DNA of 64,000 nucleotides from Myxococcales bacterium (GCA_016717005.1 JADJUF010000001.1:248001-312000), one strand, 5' to 3'; positions 33,101 to 46,593 are shown, counted from the stretch's first letter. The notes: generated from the letters alone by a model not told the origin. A program made the numbers and translations.

Positions 33101-35880
33101 TCGCGCAGCGCGCGCTCGACCGAGGGGCCGTCGGCGAGCCCGTCGGCCTCGGCCCGGCGCGCGGTCGCCAGCTCGTCCCAGCGGCCGACCCGGCGCAGCG
33201 CCGCGAGCAGCGCCGCCGCGGCGAACTGATCGTCGGGCCAGTCGCCGAGGGTCTTGCGGTACAGCTCGATGGCCGCGTCGTTGTCGCCGGCGGCCTCGGC
33301 GAGGCGGGCCGCGGCCACCCGTGCGTAGCCGCGGCGCGCCGGCTCGGGCTCGCGCTCGGCCAGCGCGGTCAGGTGGGCCAGGCGCTCGCCGTCGAGCGCC
33401 AGGTACTCGAGCGCACCGTCGATGCGCCAGGCGACCGCGAGATCGTCGGGGTGGGCGGCGGCGCGCGCGCGATCGACCACGAGCGCGTCCGCGACGCGGC
33501 CGGCGCTGCGGTACAGCCGCGCGAGCCGGGCCCCGGACTCGGGCGCGTCGACGCCCCGCAGGATCTCGGCCGCCGCGTCGACGCGGCCGGCGCGCTCGTG
33601 CAGCTCGACCAGCGCCTCGATCACGATCGGATCGGTCGGCGCGAGCGCGCGGGCGGCGCCCAGGGCAAGGTCGGCCGCGGCGTCGCCGCGCTCGCCGCCG
33701 ACGTCGTGGACCCAGGCGTGGGCCGCCGCGACGTACGCCGCCACCGCGGCGTCGGGATCGGGCTGGCCGCCGGGTCCGAACGCCTCGCCCAGCCGGGCGG
33801 CGTCGCCGGCGCGGCCCCAGGCCTCGGCCAGGGCGGCGCGATCGCCGACGACCAGCGCGTCGCGCTCGCGCAGCGCGACCACCGGGCCGAAGCCGGGCGC
33901 GCTGGCCTCGACGCTGGCCAGCACCGCCAGCGCCGGCTCGCGCTGCCCCGCGCGCAGGAGCGCGTCGGCGCGCCGGATCGACAGCGCCAGCGCGCGCGAG
34001 GGATCGCCCTCGACGGCTTGCCAGCTCTGCACCAGATCCGCGAGCTCGTCGTAGCGCCCCAGCTCCTCGGCGAGATCGGCCAGGTCGGCGAGCAGGATCG
34101 GCTCGCCCGGCGCCAACGCGATCGCGGCCTGGAGGTAGTCCCACGCCCGGTCGCCGGCGCCGAGGCCGCGGGCCACCTGGGCCTGCCGCCGCCGGATCGC
34201 GACGACCTGGAGCCGCAACGCCGCCGCGCGCCCAGGCGCCTGGCCCGGGGTCGCGGCCGCCACCGCCGCGTCGGGCACGCCGGCCGCCGCCGCCCGCGCG
34301 ACCAGGTGGCTGGCGGTGGCGTCGAGGGCGACCAGGATCTCCTCGCGATCGCCAGCGAGCTCGGCGACGCGGAGGCGCTCGGCGTTGACCCGCTCGCGCT
34401 CGACCCCGAGCGCCGCCGCCTGGGTGAGCAGCTCACGGGCGCGATCGAGGTCGTCGCCGCGCTCGGTCCAGAACCGCGCCTGATCGAGCAAGTAGACCAG
34501 CTTGCGCTCGGGCCGCTGGCACGCGGCGGCGAGCTGGGCCCAGACCTCGACCTGTCGGGCCGGATCGTCGGCGACGCGCTCGAGCGCGATCAGCGCCGGC
34601 ACCGACGTCGCCGACAGGAGCACCGCGTCCTCGAGCGCCGCGCGCGCGTCGTCGGTGTTGCCGAGCTTGTCCGCCAGGATCGCGGCCTTCTCGATCGACA
34701 GGTCGGCGCGCTCGTCGTCGTCGATCGCGAACCGCGACTCGGCGTCGATCAGCTTGATCAGGTTGGGCCACAGGCCGCGCCGGTAGAACACCCGGCGGAT
34801 CGCCCACAGGTTGGCGCGCAGCGACGGATCGCTGGCCAGCGCCCGACCGAACGCCTTGACCGCGCGGGCCTCGTCGACGAGGCGGCGCTCGCACAGCTCG
34901 CCCAGCTCGTACGCGAGATCGGCGATCTGCTCGCGGTCGCTGGCGGCCTCGAGCCGGCGCGTCACCTCGGCGGCGCGCTCCTCCCACGCGGCCTCGCCGA
35001 GATCGCCGAGCGCGCGCTCGATCGCCGTCGGCGACTCGAGGCGGTGCTCGAGCGGCAGCTCGGAGACCGGCACTGGCGGCGCCTCGGGCTCCGGCGCTGG
35101 CCCCGGCTCGTCCGGCAGCGCGATCACGCCCGACACCTCGCCGATGTCCGCCACGTCGAGCGGGATGCTGACGTCGCTGACGTCGCCGACCTCGTTGACC
35201 TCGCCGACCCCCATGGGCACGTCGACGTCGACGTCGACGGCGGCCTCGGCCGGGATCGCGCCAGTCGGAAGCACGGTCGGGATCACGGTCGGCGGCACCA
35301 TCACCGGCGGACGCATCGGCGGCATGACCGCTGGCGGGCGCGGGCGCAGCGACGGCACCGGCGGCAGCGGCGGCCGGGCGCCCGGCGGGCGTGGCGGGAT
35401 CGCGAGCGGCGGCGGCACCCGGAGGGGGGCCGGCGCCGCGGCCTCGGCCTCGCCCGAGAGATCGGTCTCGACCGCCACGTCATCGAGCGACAGCTCCTCG
35501 GCGTCGGCCACCAGCTCGGCGCCGACCTCGACCACGGCGCCCTCGGCCGCACCATCCTCGGCCACACGCACGTCGGCGACGGCGCCCCCGCCCTCGACCA
35601 CGGCGCCCTCGACCGCGACGTCCTCGACCACGACGTCCTCGACCACGACGTCCTCGACCACGCCGCCCTCGACCACGCCGCCGTCGCCCCCACCGCCGTC
35701 GTCGATGGCCTCGGGCACGGCGCTCTGGCCGCTGGGCTCGTCGTCATCGATCGACGCCATCATCGCGTCGATGCGGGACGCCATGGAGCGCGGCATCCCC
35801 TCGCCCGGATCAGCGTCAGGACCTGTTTCGTCGCCTGCTCGTGCCGTCTCGGGCGCGCCCGGATCCGTGGGGTTGGACAC
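30154..35880 (-). CDS. Giant TPR protein, 1908 residues
   Basis: I choose the GTG at 35880 as start: upstream codons are not protein-like and the divergent hutH begins at 36011. Residues 1-260 are disordered, with a VVVED tract (about 60-90), long Pro/Ala-rich and Val/Asp stretches. From about 300 to 1650 the protein is built of TPR-like helical repeats (ARAALEDAVLLSATSVPAL, AIEQVERVISQRPNDLML). The last 220 residues repeat the C-terminal domain of the neighbouring 2354-residue protein: VDIYVSEARAGQARV, then FLLGRAAWLAS and AWFVMAALKVAG. The two genes overlap by 4 bases, so they are a coupled paralogous pair. There is no signal peptide. Function is unknown. Confidence 0.75.
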   Translation of the reverse strand: MSNPTDPGAPETARAGDETGPDADPGEGMPRSMASRIDAMMASIDDDEPSGQSAVPEAIDDGGGGDGGVVEGGVVEDVVVEDVVVEDVAVEGAVVEGGGAVADVRVAEDGAAEGAVVEVGAELVADAEELSLDDVAVETDLSGEAEAAAPAPLRVPPPLAIPPRPPGARPPLPPVPSLRPRPPAVMPPMRPPVMVPPTVIPTVLPTGAIPAEAAVDVDVDVPMGVGEVNEVGDVSDVSIPLDVADIGEVSGVIALPDEPGPAPEPEAPPVPVSELPLEHRLESPTAIERALGDLGEAAWEERAAEVTRRLEAASDREQIADLAYELGELCERRLVDEARAVKAFGRALASDPSLRANLWAIRRVFYRRGLWPNLIKLIDAESRFAIDDDERADLSIEKAAILADKLGNTDDARAALEDAVLLSATSVPALIALERVADDPARQVEVWAQLAAACQRPERKLVYLLDQARFWTERGDDLDRARELLTQAAALGVERERVNAERLRVAELAGDREEILVALDATASHLVARAAAAGVPDAAVAAATPGQAPGRAAALRLQVVAIRRRQAQVARGLGAGDRAWDYLQAAIALAPGEPILLADLADLAEELGRYDELADLVQSWQAVEGDPSRALALSIRRADALLRAGQREPALAVLASVEASAPGFGPVVALRERDALVVGDRAALAEAWGRAGDAARLGEAFGPGGQPDPDAAVAAYVAAAHAWVHDVGGERGDAAADLALGAARALAPTDPIVIEALVELHERAGRVDAAAEILRGVDAPESGARLARLYRSAGRVADALVVDRARAAAHPDDLAVAWRIDGALEYLALDGERLAHLTALAEREPEPARRGYARVAAARLAEAAGDNDAAIELYRKTLGDWPDDQFAAAALLAALRRVGRWDELATARRAEADGLADGPSVERALREAAWLYEDRLARPRDALAVYRQLLERAPDDVHARAGAVRTAIAAGELGSAVRTLELSVDDGGPATLAWALARERAGDLDDAGEAYLRAEAVSEPGAVAGVQAAVAALVLASGRGDTMQRVAATRALAARAEEPALTAALHEDLGWLYALVLEDFDEAAEAFAAADLDGRAGVGALLGAALVAARRQDRPALAAAFTRLAGQVAMPEAAAALHLRAAAIATAAGEFDVAMARVSSARAIAPDDVGALLVAAEQHATATPPAPGEDTAAAIDRLLARADVLAMRSTLADDPAARDGWELDRAEALEAAGRLREAGAAVAAVLRGNAGDVRALEALIRLAARGGDPATEARAALALAAVTAGTESKHALYARAAAIFDGTGRGADVVAAVAVYRRIFADQPGTPIFERLAELARGKGDVRTLIEIITERLAWLAEGHGAGDDAVPLLSERAQLLLGLGDMRGAADDLDRLLARAPDHRDGLRRRAEAAGELGEAEAAAALWRRYLEVETDPVARADAELILARTLAEDLGDVAAAIEQVERVISQRPNDLMLRERLVGLASQAQQWPRVIRELREITRLRVNPTERARDELRLGRIARDHLRDPGEALAAFDRGRRLDPLHLDLLREQVELAASDRPGARAEFLARGVDDFRRAIDASPTSVALYDRLATVFGWAGDRDGQWLALVALEALGAPGPDQRSLIAAGRELPPSPPSRQLLDATARAALRAPRAGGVAGDLWRAIAPAVTAALAVDPAKLGFVRGDRIAMKALGKKYEALAATLVGFGASDVDIYVSEARAGQARVLSSDTPVVCCGADIASGATALARFLLGRAAWLASERTAALAELKDAEVAWFVMAALKVAGVPAPAALAAGVAGDEAAIAERTRLVDKHIARRDKKAVAALAGRMGELGDLVSWRQAELASSNRAGLLLGGDLGIALGVLDVGRGGRHLDPASVDLVRWSVSADHAALRDIQRARPTAPGGAR
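35596..35700 (-). repeat. 15-bp tandem repeat encoding VVVED
   Basis: Seven or so 15-base units with small differences encode the pentapeptide pattern VVVED/VVEGG near the N-terminus of the 1908-residue protein. It is a slippage-prone coding repeat comparable to those in the neighbouring gene. Confidence 0.7.
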
Positions 35881-35974
35881 CGTCTTTAGATCAACATTCG
35901 AGCGCCTCGCCGTCAACGGAACCTGGCGACATTTGGGCCTTTCTCCCCGTGCGCGCGGCTGTTGTCGACGTGCG

Positions 35975-36003
35975 TTGACCTGACGCACCGGCGCGACTAC
36001 ACA
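35975..36003 (+). promoter_or_regulatory. Promoter directly before hutH
   Basis: TTGACC (35975-35980) and TACACA (35998-36003) are 17 bases apart. The -10 box ends 7 bases before the GTG start at 36011, and no ribosome site intervenes, so transcription probably starts at or near the start codon (leaderless). Confidence 0.45.
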
Positions 36004-36010
36004 GGCACCC

Positions 36011-37553
<1,543 letters not shown>

Positions 37554-37567
37554 CACCAGGAGAACGC

Positions 37568-39229
<1,662 letters not shown>

Positions 39230-39238
39230 CGCCGCGGG

Positions 39239-40138
39239 TCACCCGAACAGATCGTGGCGCGCGGCGTCGCGGATCGCCACGACCGCGGGGTGGACCAGCT
39301 TGCGCTCGATCGAGATGGCGTAGAAGCGATCGCGCACGCCGTCGGCCTCGCCGATCGCGACCAGATCGTACTGGCGCGCGACCGGCGCGGCGATCACCGA
39401 CGGCGCGAACACCAGGCCCATGCCGTCGGCGGCGAAGGCCTTGAGCAGCGCCGAGTCCTCGGCCTCGGCCACCACCCGCGGGGTCAGCTCGTGGCGCGCG
39501 AACCAGGCGTTGAGCGCCCGGCGCAGGGGTGAGCCCGGCAGCGGCAAGAGCATCGGCGCGTGGTCGAGGCCGCGCGGGAAGCCCTTGCGCAGCGACCGGG
39601 CCAGCGCCGGCGGCGCCAGCGCGGTCACCGCCGACTCGCCCAGCAGGTGGCTGAACGCCCGCACCGCCGCGCCCGGCGGCACCGGCGCGTCGGCGATCAC
39701 CACGTCGAGCTCGTGCCCGGCCAGGTCGGCCAGCAGCCGATCGAACTGATCCTCGCGGCACACCAGCGTCGGCGCCTCGGCCAGCGCCAGCGCCGGCGCC
39801 AGCAGGTGCCGCACCAGGAGCTTGGGCACGACGTCGCTGATCCCGACCACCAGGCGCATCGGCCCGGCGCCGCGCTGGCCCCGGATCGCGTCGCGCAGCT
39901 CGCCGCCGAGGCCAAAGATCTCGCTGGCGTAGCGGTACGCGACCCGCCCGGTCTCGGTCAGCGCCAGCTTGCGGCCGCGCTTCTCGAACAGCGCCACGCC
40001 CAGCGACTCCTCGAGCTTCTTGACCTGGGCCGACAGGGTCGGGTGCGACAGCCGCAGGATCTTGCCGGCCGGCGCCAGCCCGCCCTCCCGCGCGATCACC
40101 CAGAAGTACAGCAAGTGGTGGTAGTTGAGCCATTCCAT
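39239..40138 (-). CDS. NhaR-like LysR-family regulator
   Basis: The 299-residue protein has a LysR winged helix-turn-helix at residues about 5-64 (YHHLLYFWVIAREGG, LSAQVKKLEESLGVALFEKR) and a ligand-binding domain with NhaR-like features (VVGISDVVPKLLV, CREDQFDRLLADLAGHELDVVI, DSALLKAFAADGMGLVFAPS). NhaR activates Na+/H+ antiport genes in E. coli in response to Na+. It is divergent from terC with about 109 bases between starts, so that gap is the likely operator region. Start ATG at 40138 was chosen over longer upstream readings that do not resemble LysR. A TAGAAT box on the minus strand (40184-40189) may be its -10 site. Confidence 0.85.
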   Translation of the reverse strand: MEWLNYHHLLYFWVIAREGGLAPAGKILRLSHPTLSAQVKKLEESLGVALFEKRGRKLALTETGRVAYRYASEIFGLGGELRDAIRGQRGAGPMRLVVGISDVVPKLLVRHLLAPALALAEAPTLVCREDQFDRLLADLAGHELDVVIADAPVPPGAAVRAFSHLLGESAVTALAPPALARSLRKGFPRGLDHAPMLLPLPGSPLRRALNAWFARHELTPRVVAEAEDSALLKAFAADGMGLVFAPSVIAAPVARQYDLVAIGEADGVRDRFYAISIERKLVHPAVVAIRDAARHDLFG

Positions 40139-40246
40139 CGGCGCGCTCCAACGGTTCGAGAAAACCGAATCGATATCAGCAAACATTCTACTCGACCCGC
40201 TACCCCGGCATCGCCATCTTGTCGCCATGTCCATCGGAGATCGCGC

Positions 40247-41353
40247 TTGATCTGGCTCTACCTCGGCTTCGTCGGCTTCATCCTCGGGCTGCTCGCCCTG
40301 GATCTGGGGGTGTTCCATCGTCGCGACAAGCTCGACAGCGTCAAGGCGGCGCTCGGCTGGTCGGCCCTGTGGATCAGCCTCGGCCTGACGTTCTCGGCGG
40401 TGATCTACCTGGGCTACGAGCAGCACTGGCTCGGCCTCGGCACCGGCGTCGACGGCACCGCGACCGCGCGGGTCTCCGCCGACGGCACGACCTACTACAA
40501 CGACGGCGGCTCGGCGATGGTGAAGTACCTGACCGGGTTCTTCGTCGAGAAGTCCCTGGCGATCGACAACATCTTCGTGATCGCGATGATCTTCGCGGCG
40601 CTCAAGGTCCCCGCGATGTACCAGCACCGCGTGCTGTTCTGGGGGATCCTCGGTGCGCTGGTGATGCGCGGCCTGATGATCGGCGCCGGCGCCGCGCTGA
40701 TCACCCGGTTCGCGTGGATCATCTACGTCTTCGGCGGGTTCCTCATCCTGACCGGCGTCAAGATGCTGCTGGTCAAGGACGACAGCGCCGACCTCGCCGA
40801 TGGCCGGCTGGTGCGGCTGATCCGCCGCCTCATCCCGATCACCGAGCGCTTCCACGGCCCGCGGTTCCTGGTCCGCGCCGGGACGCCAGCGGCCGAGGCC
40901 CCGGCCACGCCCGACGCCGCCGCTGCGCCCGACCGCGTGGTGGCCGCGGCGCGGCGCGGCGCGCGCCTGGCCACGCCGCTGTTCCTGGCGCTGGTCCTGG
41001 TCGAGTTCACCGACCTGATCTTCGCGGTCGACTCGATCCCCGCGATCTTCGCGATCACCACCGACCCGTTCCTGGTGTTCACGTCGAACGTGTTCGCGAT
41101 GCTGGGCCTGCGCAGCCTGTACTTCGCGCTGGCCGGGATGATGGATCGGTTCCGCTACCTCAAGCCGGCGCTGGCGGCGGTGCTGGTGATCATCGGCGGC
41201 AAGATGCTGACCCACGGCCACCTCAAGGCGTGGCTCGGCGAGTCGTTCAACTTCTACGTCATCGCGGTGGTGCTGAGCGTGATCGCCACGGGCGTGCTGA
41301 CGTCGCTGTTCGTGACCCGGCGCGAGGCCCTGGCGGCCCAGGCCGCGGCCTGA
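40247..41353 (+). CDS. TerC/Alx-family membrane protein
   Basis: The 368-residue protein starts at TTG 40247 (CGGAGA upstream), directly at the first helix LIWLYLGFVGFILG. It has about eight transmembrane helices and the TerC signatures FVEKSLAIDNIFVIAMIF and LVEFTDLIFAVDSIPAIF with conserved acidic residues in membrane helices. A Pro/Ala-rich cytoplasmic loop of about 40 residues separates the halves. TerC/Alx/MntX proteins are implicated in metal (Mn or Ca) export, tellurite tolerance or alkaline response. The divergent NhaR-like regulator suggests control by Na+ or pH. A hexanucleotide array starts 6 bases after the stop. Confidence 0.88.
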   Translation: MIWLYLGFVGFILGLLALDLGVFHRRDKLDSVKAALGWSALWISLGLTFSAVIYLGYEQHWLGLGTGVDGTATARVSADGTTYYNDGGSAMVKYLTGFFVEKSLAIDNIFVIAMIFAALKVPAMYQHRVLFWGILGALVMRGLMIGAGAALITRFAWIIYVFGGFLILTGVKMLLVKDDSADLADGRLVRLIRRLIPITERFHGPRFLVRAGTPAAEAPATPDAAAAPDRVVAAARRGARLATPLFLALVLVEFTDLIFAVDSIPAIFAITTDPFLVFTSNVFAMLGLRSLYFALAGMMDRFRYLKPALAAVLVIIGGKMLTHGHLKAWLGESFNFYVIAVVLSVIATGVLTSLFVTRREALAAQAAA

Positions 41354-41358
41354 CTCGA

Positions 41359-41484
<126 letters not shown>

Positions 41485-41594
41485 ATCCTCCTCGACCGCT
41501 CCGTCCCTCCCGACACATCGGGCGCCGCAGCGGGCCGCCCCTCGGTGACCGCCCCGGTTGACTCCCGCGGCCCGCGCGCCTAACGATCCGCGCG

Positions 41595-42293
41595 ATGAAC
41601 AAGGTCTACGCCGACGCCACCGCGGCGCTCCACGACGTGACCGACGGCGCGGTCATCCTCTCCGGCGGATTCGGCCTGTCGGGCAACCCCGAGCACTGCA
41701 TCCGCGAGCTGGCGCGCCGTGGGGTCAAGGACCTCACGATCGTGTCCAACAACTGCGGCACCACCGACCGTGGCCTCGGCGTGCTCCTCGCGCAGGGCCA
41801 AGTGAAGAAGATGATCTCGTCGTACGTCGGCGAGAACAAGGTGTTCGAGCAGCTGTTCCTGTCGGGGCAGCTCGAGGTCGAGCTGTGTCCGCAGGGCACG
41901 CTGGCCGAGCGCATCCGCGCCGGCGGCGCCGGCATCGAGGCGTTCTACACGCCGACCGGCTACGGCACCAAGATCGCCGAGGGCAAGGACACCCGCGAGA
42001 TCAACGGCAAGCGCTGCGTGCTCGAGCACGCGATCCGTGGCGACGTCGCGATCGTCAAGGCGTGGAAGGGCGACGCCTGGGGCAACCTGGTCTTCCGCAA
42101 GACCGCGCGCAACTTCAACCCGCTCATGGCCGCGGCCGGCCGGATCACGATCGCCGAGGTCGAGGAGCTGGTGCCGGTCGGCGACCTCGACCCCAACACC
42201 ATCCACACCCCGTCGATCTACGTCCAGCGCATCTTCGTCGGCACCGCCTACGACAAGCCGATCGAGCAGCGCACCGTGCGCCCGCGCCGCTGA
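41595..42293 (+). CDS. scoA: 3-oxoacid CoA-transferase subunit A
   Basis: The 232-residue protein is subunit A of succinyl-CoA:3-ketoacid (acetoacetate) CoA-transferase. Visible features: ILSGGFGLSGNPEHCIREL (CoA-binding loop), SNNCGTTDRGLGVLL, FLSGQLEVELCPQGTLAERI and the GYGTKIAEGK segment. It works with subunit B (42439-43098), which carries the catalytic Glu. The ATG at 41595 begins the conserved N-terminus. An inverted-repeat hairpin lies between the two subunit genes. Other type I CoA-transferases are possible, but the split A/B layout fits ScoAB. Confidence 0.9.
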   Translation: MNKVYADATAALHDVTDGAVILSGGFGLSGNPEHCIRELARRGVKDLTIVSNNCGTTDRGLGVLLAQGQVKKMISSYVGENKVFEQLFLSGQLEVELCPQGTLAERIRAGGAGIEAFYTPTGYGTKIAEGKDTREINGKRCVLEHAIRGDVAIVKAWKGDAWGNLVFRKTARNFNPLMAAAGRITIAEVEELVPVGDLDPNTIHTPSIYVQRIFVGTAYDKPIEQRTVRPRR

Positions 42294-42301
42294 GTTCCAG
42301 G

Positions 42302-42319
42302 GGGCCTGTCGCCAGGCCC
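42302..42319 (+). terminator. Hairpin between scoA and scoB
   Basis: A perfect 7-bp stem GGGCCTG (42302-42308) with CAGGCCC (42313-42319) and a 4-base loop lies 8 bases after the scoA stop. There is no T-run. It may be an attenuator or RNA-stability element within the operon, rather than a full terminator. Confidence 0.5.
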
Positions 42320-42438
42320 GCCCCGACCCGAGACGCGAGACGCCCAGCGCGCGGACGGGTGCTCGACCGAAACAGTTCCTGACGCTGAGCTTCCGCGGCT
42401 TCGTCGCCGAACCCTCCCACCCCAGGATCGGAGCCCCC

Positions 42439-43098
42439 ATGGCCCTCGACCGAGATCAGATCGCCCGCCGCGTCGCCGCCGAGCTCCAGGACGGCTACTA
42501 CGTCAACCTCGGCATCGGCATGCCGACCCTGGTCGCCAACTTCATCCCGCCCGGCATGGACGTCGTCCTGCAGTCGGAGAACGGCATGCTCGGCATCGGC
42601 CCGTTCCCCGAGGACGGCGACGAGGACGCCGACCTCATCAACGCCGGCAAGCAGACGATCACCGCGATCCCCGGCTCGGCGTTCTTCGACTCGGCCGAGA
42701 GCTTCGCGATGATCCGCGGCGGCCACGTCGACGTGTCGATCCTCGGCGCGATGGAGGTGTCGGAGCACGGCGACCTCGCCAACTGGATGATCCCCGGCAA
42801 GATGGTCAAGGGCATGGGCGGCGCGATGGACCTCGTCGCCGGCTCCAAGCGCGTCATCGTGATGATGGAGCACACCACCAAGAAGGGCGCGCCCAAGATC
42901 CTCGCCGCCTGCACGCTGCCGCTGACCGGCGTCGCCTGCGTCCACACGATCATCACCGAGCTCGCGGTGATCGACGTCGGCCCCGCCGGCCTGACCCTGC
43001 GCGAGCGCGCCCCGGGCGTCTCGGTCGACGACATCCGCGCCGCCACCGGCGCCCCGCTCGCCACCGCCGGCGAGGTCCCCGAGATCGCGGTCGCCTGA
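42439..43098 (+). CDS. scoB: 3-oxoacid CoA-transferase subunit B
   Basis: The 219-residue protein carries the catalytic glutamate in QSENGMLGIGP and the conserved YYVNLGIGMPTLVANF, GGHVDVSILGAMEVSEHGDLANW and MVKGMGGAMDLV segments of subunit B. ATG 42439 (GGAG about 8 bases upstream) is chosen over the longer upstream frame, which is not conserved. It pairs with ScoA to move CoA between succinyl-CoA and acetoacetate. A bidirectional hairpin follows the stop. Confidence 0.9.
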   Translation: MALDRDQIARRVAAELQDGYYVNLGIGMPTLVANFIPPGMDVVLQSENGMLGIGPFPEDGDEDADLINAGKQTITAIPGSAFFDSAESFAMIRGGHVDVSILGAMEVSEHGDLANWMIPGKMVKGMGGAMDLVAGSKRVIVMMEHTTKKGAPKILAACTLPLTGVACVHTIITELAVIDVGPAGLTLRERAPGVSVDDIRAATGAPLATAGEVPEIAVA

Positions 43099-43104
43099 GG
43101 CGCG

Positions 43105-43134
43105 GCGCTGGGGCCCGACGCCCGACCCCGGCGC
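43105..43134. terminator. Bidirectional hairpin between scoB and the toxin gene
   Basis: GCGCTGGGG (43105-43113) pairs with CCCCGGCGC (43126-43134) with one G-T and a 12-base loop. It fills the 36-base gap between the plus-strand scoB stop and the minus-strand toxin stop. There is no T-run, so it is a GC-type candidate. Confidence 0.5.
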
Positions 43135-43383
43135 TCAGGCCGGCGGCGCCCGCCGACAATGGCGGACGTAGGCGACCTCGATGACGTTCCGGGGGCGGAG
43201 TCGGTAGACGATGCGGAACATGTCGATCACCGACGATCGATAGCCCGTGAACGGCCCGGCCATCGGCGCGCCCAGCTGCGGGAACTTCTCGAGCATGCGC
43301 AGGCGCCGCAGCACGCGGCCGAGGACCGGCTCGAGGATCTCATCGAGATCGTCGCTGGCCTGCGGCAGCAGGACGACCTTCAC
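43135..43383 (-). CDS. ParE/RelE-type toxin
   Basis: The 82-residue protein shows the RelE/ParE fold pattern: LLPQASDDLDEIL helix, a central LRMLEKFPQLGAPM segment, YRSSVIDMFRIVYRLRP beta strands, and C-terminal VIEVAYVRHCRR. Start is GTG 43383, overlapping the antitoxin stop (GTGA). As in typical type II systems the antitoxin gene precedes it. The mode of action (ribosome-dependent mRNA cleavage or gyrase) cannot be told by eye. Confidence 0.82.
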   Translation of the reverse strand: MKVVLLPQASDDLDEILEPVLGRVLRRLRMLEKFPQLGAPMAGPFTGYRSSVIDMFRIVYRLRPRNVIEVAYVRHCRRAPPA

Positions 43384-43652
43384 CGCCGGGTCCGACGCTT
43401 GACGTACGCGTCGAGCGTCGTCACCTTCCCGGCGCGCGACTCGCGCTCGGCCCGCGCCAGGCGCCGCGCCCAGTCCGGGTTCGTCATCTCGTCCCGGGTC
43501 GCGAGCAAGCCCTCGTAGACATCGAAGCTGACCAGCACCGCCGCGGCCCGACCGCGCTGGGTGATCACCACCGCCTGCTCGGTGTCCCGGACCTGGTCGA
43601 CGTACTTCTTCGCCTTGGTCTGGAGGTCACTGATCGGGATGATCTTGTCCAT
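43380..43652 (-). CDS. Phd/YefM-type antitoxin
   Basis: The 90-residue protein begins IPISDLQTKAKKYVDQV, the Phd/YefM DNA-binding N-terminus, followed by VITQRGRAAAVLVSFDVYEGL. The C-terminal half (about 50-90) is charged and would bind the toxin. ATG 43652 is used; the longer upstream frame adds non-conserved sequence. It overlaps the toxin start by 4 bases. A 7-bp inverted repeat (43661-43680) lies just upstream, as expected for an autoregulated operon. Confidence 0.85.
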   Translation of the reverse strand: MDKIIPISDLQTKAKKYVDQVRDTEQAVVITQRGRAAAVLVSFDVYEGLLATRDEMTNPDWARRLARAERESRAGKVTTLDAYVKRRTRR

Positions 43653-43660
43653 ATAGAATA

Positions 43661-43688
43661 GTATGTGCCTGGACACATACCTGAGCAA
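43661..43688 (-). promoter_or_regulatory. Operator/promoter of the toxin-antitoxin pair
   Basis: The inverted repeat GTATGTG (43661-43667) and CACATAC (43674-43680) is perfect, with a 6-base spacer. It lies between a minus-strand TTGCTC (43683-43688) and a -10-like CATACT (43660-43665). The antitoxin ATG is only 8 bases further. This placement fits antitoxin binding over the promoter. Confidence 0.75.
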
Positions 43689-43821
43689 GCCGACCGGCAG
43701 CTGGGCGCGGCGCCCAGCGGGTCCGGCGCCGGCGCCGGCGCCGGGGCTCACGGGATCGCCCGCATTCGCCCGGCCGCGGCGCGTTCCGCTGGCGGCCCGG
43801 GCGCGGTAGCCTGCGGGCGCC

Positions 43822-45456
<1,635 letters not shown>

Positions 45457-45457
<1 letters not shown>

Positions 45458-46101
45458 TGGCCGGCAAGTCCCGGCGCCCGGCCCCGCCGCCGGTCCGCCG
45501 TCAGCTGGCGCTGCCCGTGTCGACCTCACCGCTGCGCGGGGCGATCCTGACGATCGCCGACGCCCTGTGCGACCAGGACATCCCGGTCCCGGCCCTGACC
45601 AACCGCGGGTTCGCCGAGAAGTTCGGCAGCCCCAGCCACGGCCTCGACGACGTCGCGCTGGCCCGGCTGCTGGCCGAGTACGTCGACCGCGGCATGCTCC
45701 GCTGGCGCGGCCGGGCCGAGCACCTGCTGGGCCGCCCCGACGTGATCGGCCTGACCCCGGCCGGCGGCGCCGCCTGGGAGGCCGCCCGCAGCCCCGACTG
45801 GGAGCGCTACGTCGACATCACCCTGCGCGAGACCAAGGACGACTGGCGGCTCGAGGTCCGCTCGCCGTCGAAGGACGCCGCGTTCTCGTACCTGACCGCG
45901 GGCGAGGCCGGGGCGCTGCACGTGCTCACCGGGCGGCCGCGCTGGAAGAAGGTGCCGCGGGCCGCGGTGCTGCCATGGCGCAAGATGTCGGTGTGGGTAG
46001 GACGCGTGTCGTGCCGCATCCCGGCGCTGGCGCCCGATCCCGTCCGGTTCACCAAGCAGTTCGCCGGCTGGCGGTCGGCGCGCGATCTGCGGAGCGCGTG
46101 A
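45457..46101 (+). CDS. Conserved-looking protein of unknown function
   Basis: The 214-residue protein starts at ATG 45457, overlapping the mutase stop (TGATG), so it is translationally coupled to it. It is a basic, mixed alpha/beta protein with no signal peptide or membrane helix. Segments include an N-terminal RRPAPPPVRRQLALP tail, a helical LARLLAEYVDRGMLRWRG stretch and a WERYVDITLRETKDDWRLEV strand pair. I do not recognise the family. Its coupling suggests a role with the mutase, but this is inference. Confidence 0.55.
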
Positions 46102-46203
46102 TCCCACGGGGTTGCGTCGGCGGCATTTTCGAGCTTCCATAAGGACATCGCGAACGGGGCGCGGCCAGCGGTGTGGGCCAGCTCTCGCAACCCGGGGGGA
46201 ACC

Positions 46204-46590
<387 letters not shown>

Positions 46591-46593
46591 TCG

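Noticed and set aside
30211..35889. Plus-strand ORF of 1892 residues opposite the second TPR gene
   Set aside because: Same reason: antisense shadow of a coding strand in very GC-rich DNA.
43719..43752. Short GCCGGC-rich repeat as a fifth hexanucleotide array
   Set aside because: Only a few GGCGCC units are present, with a different unit from the four arrays.
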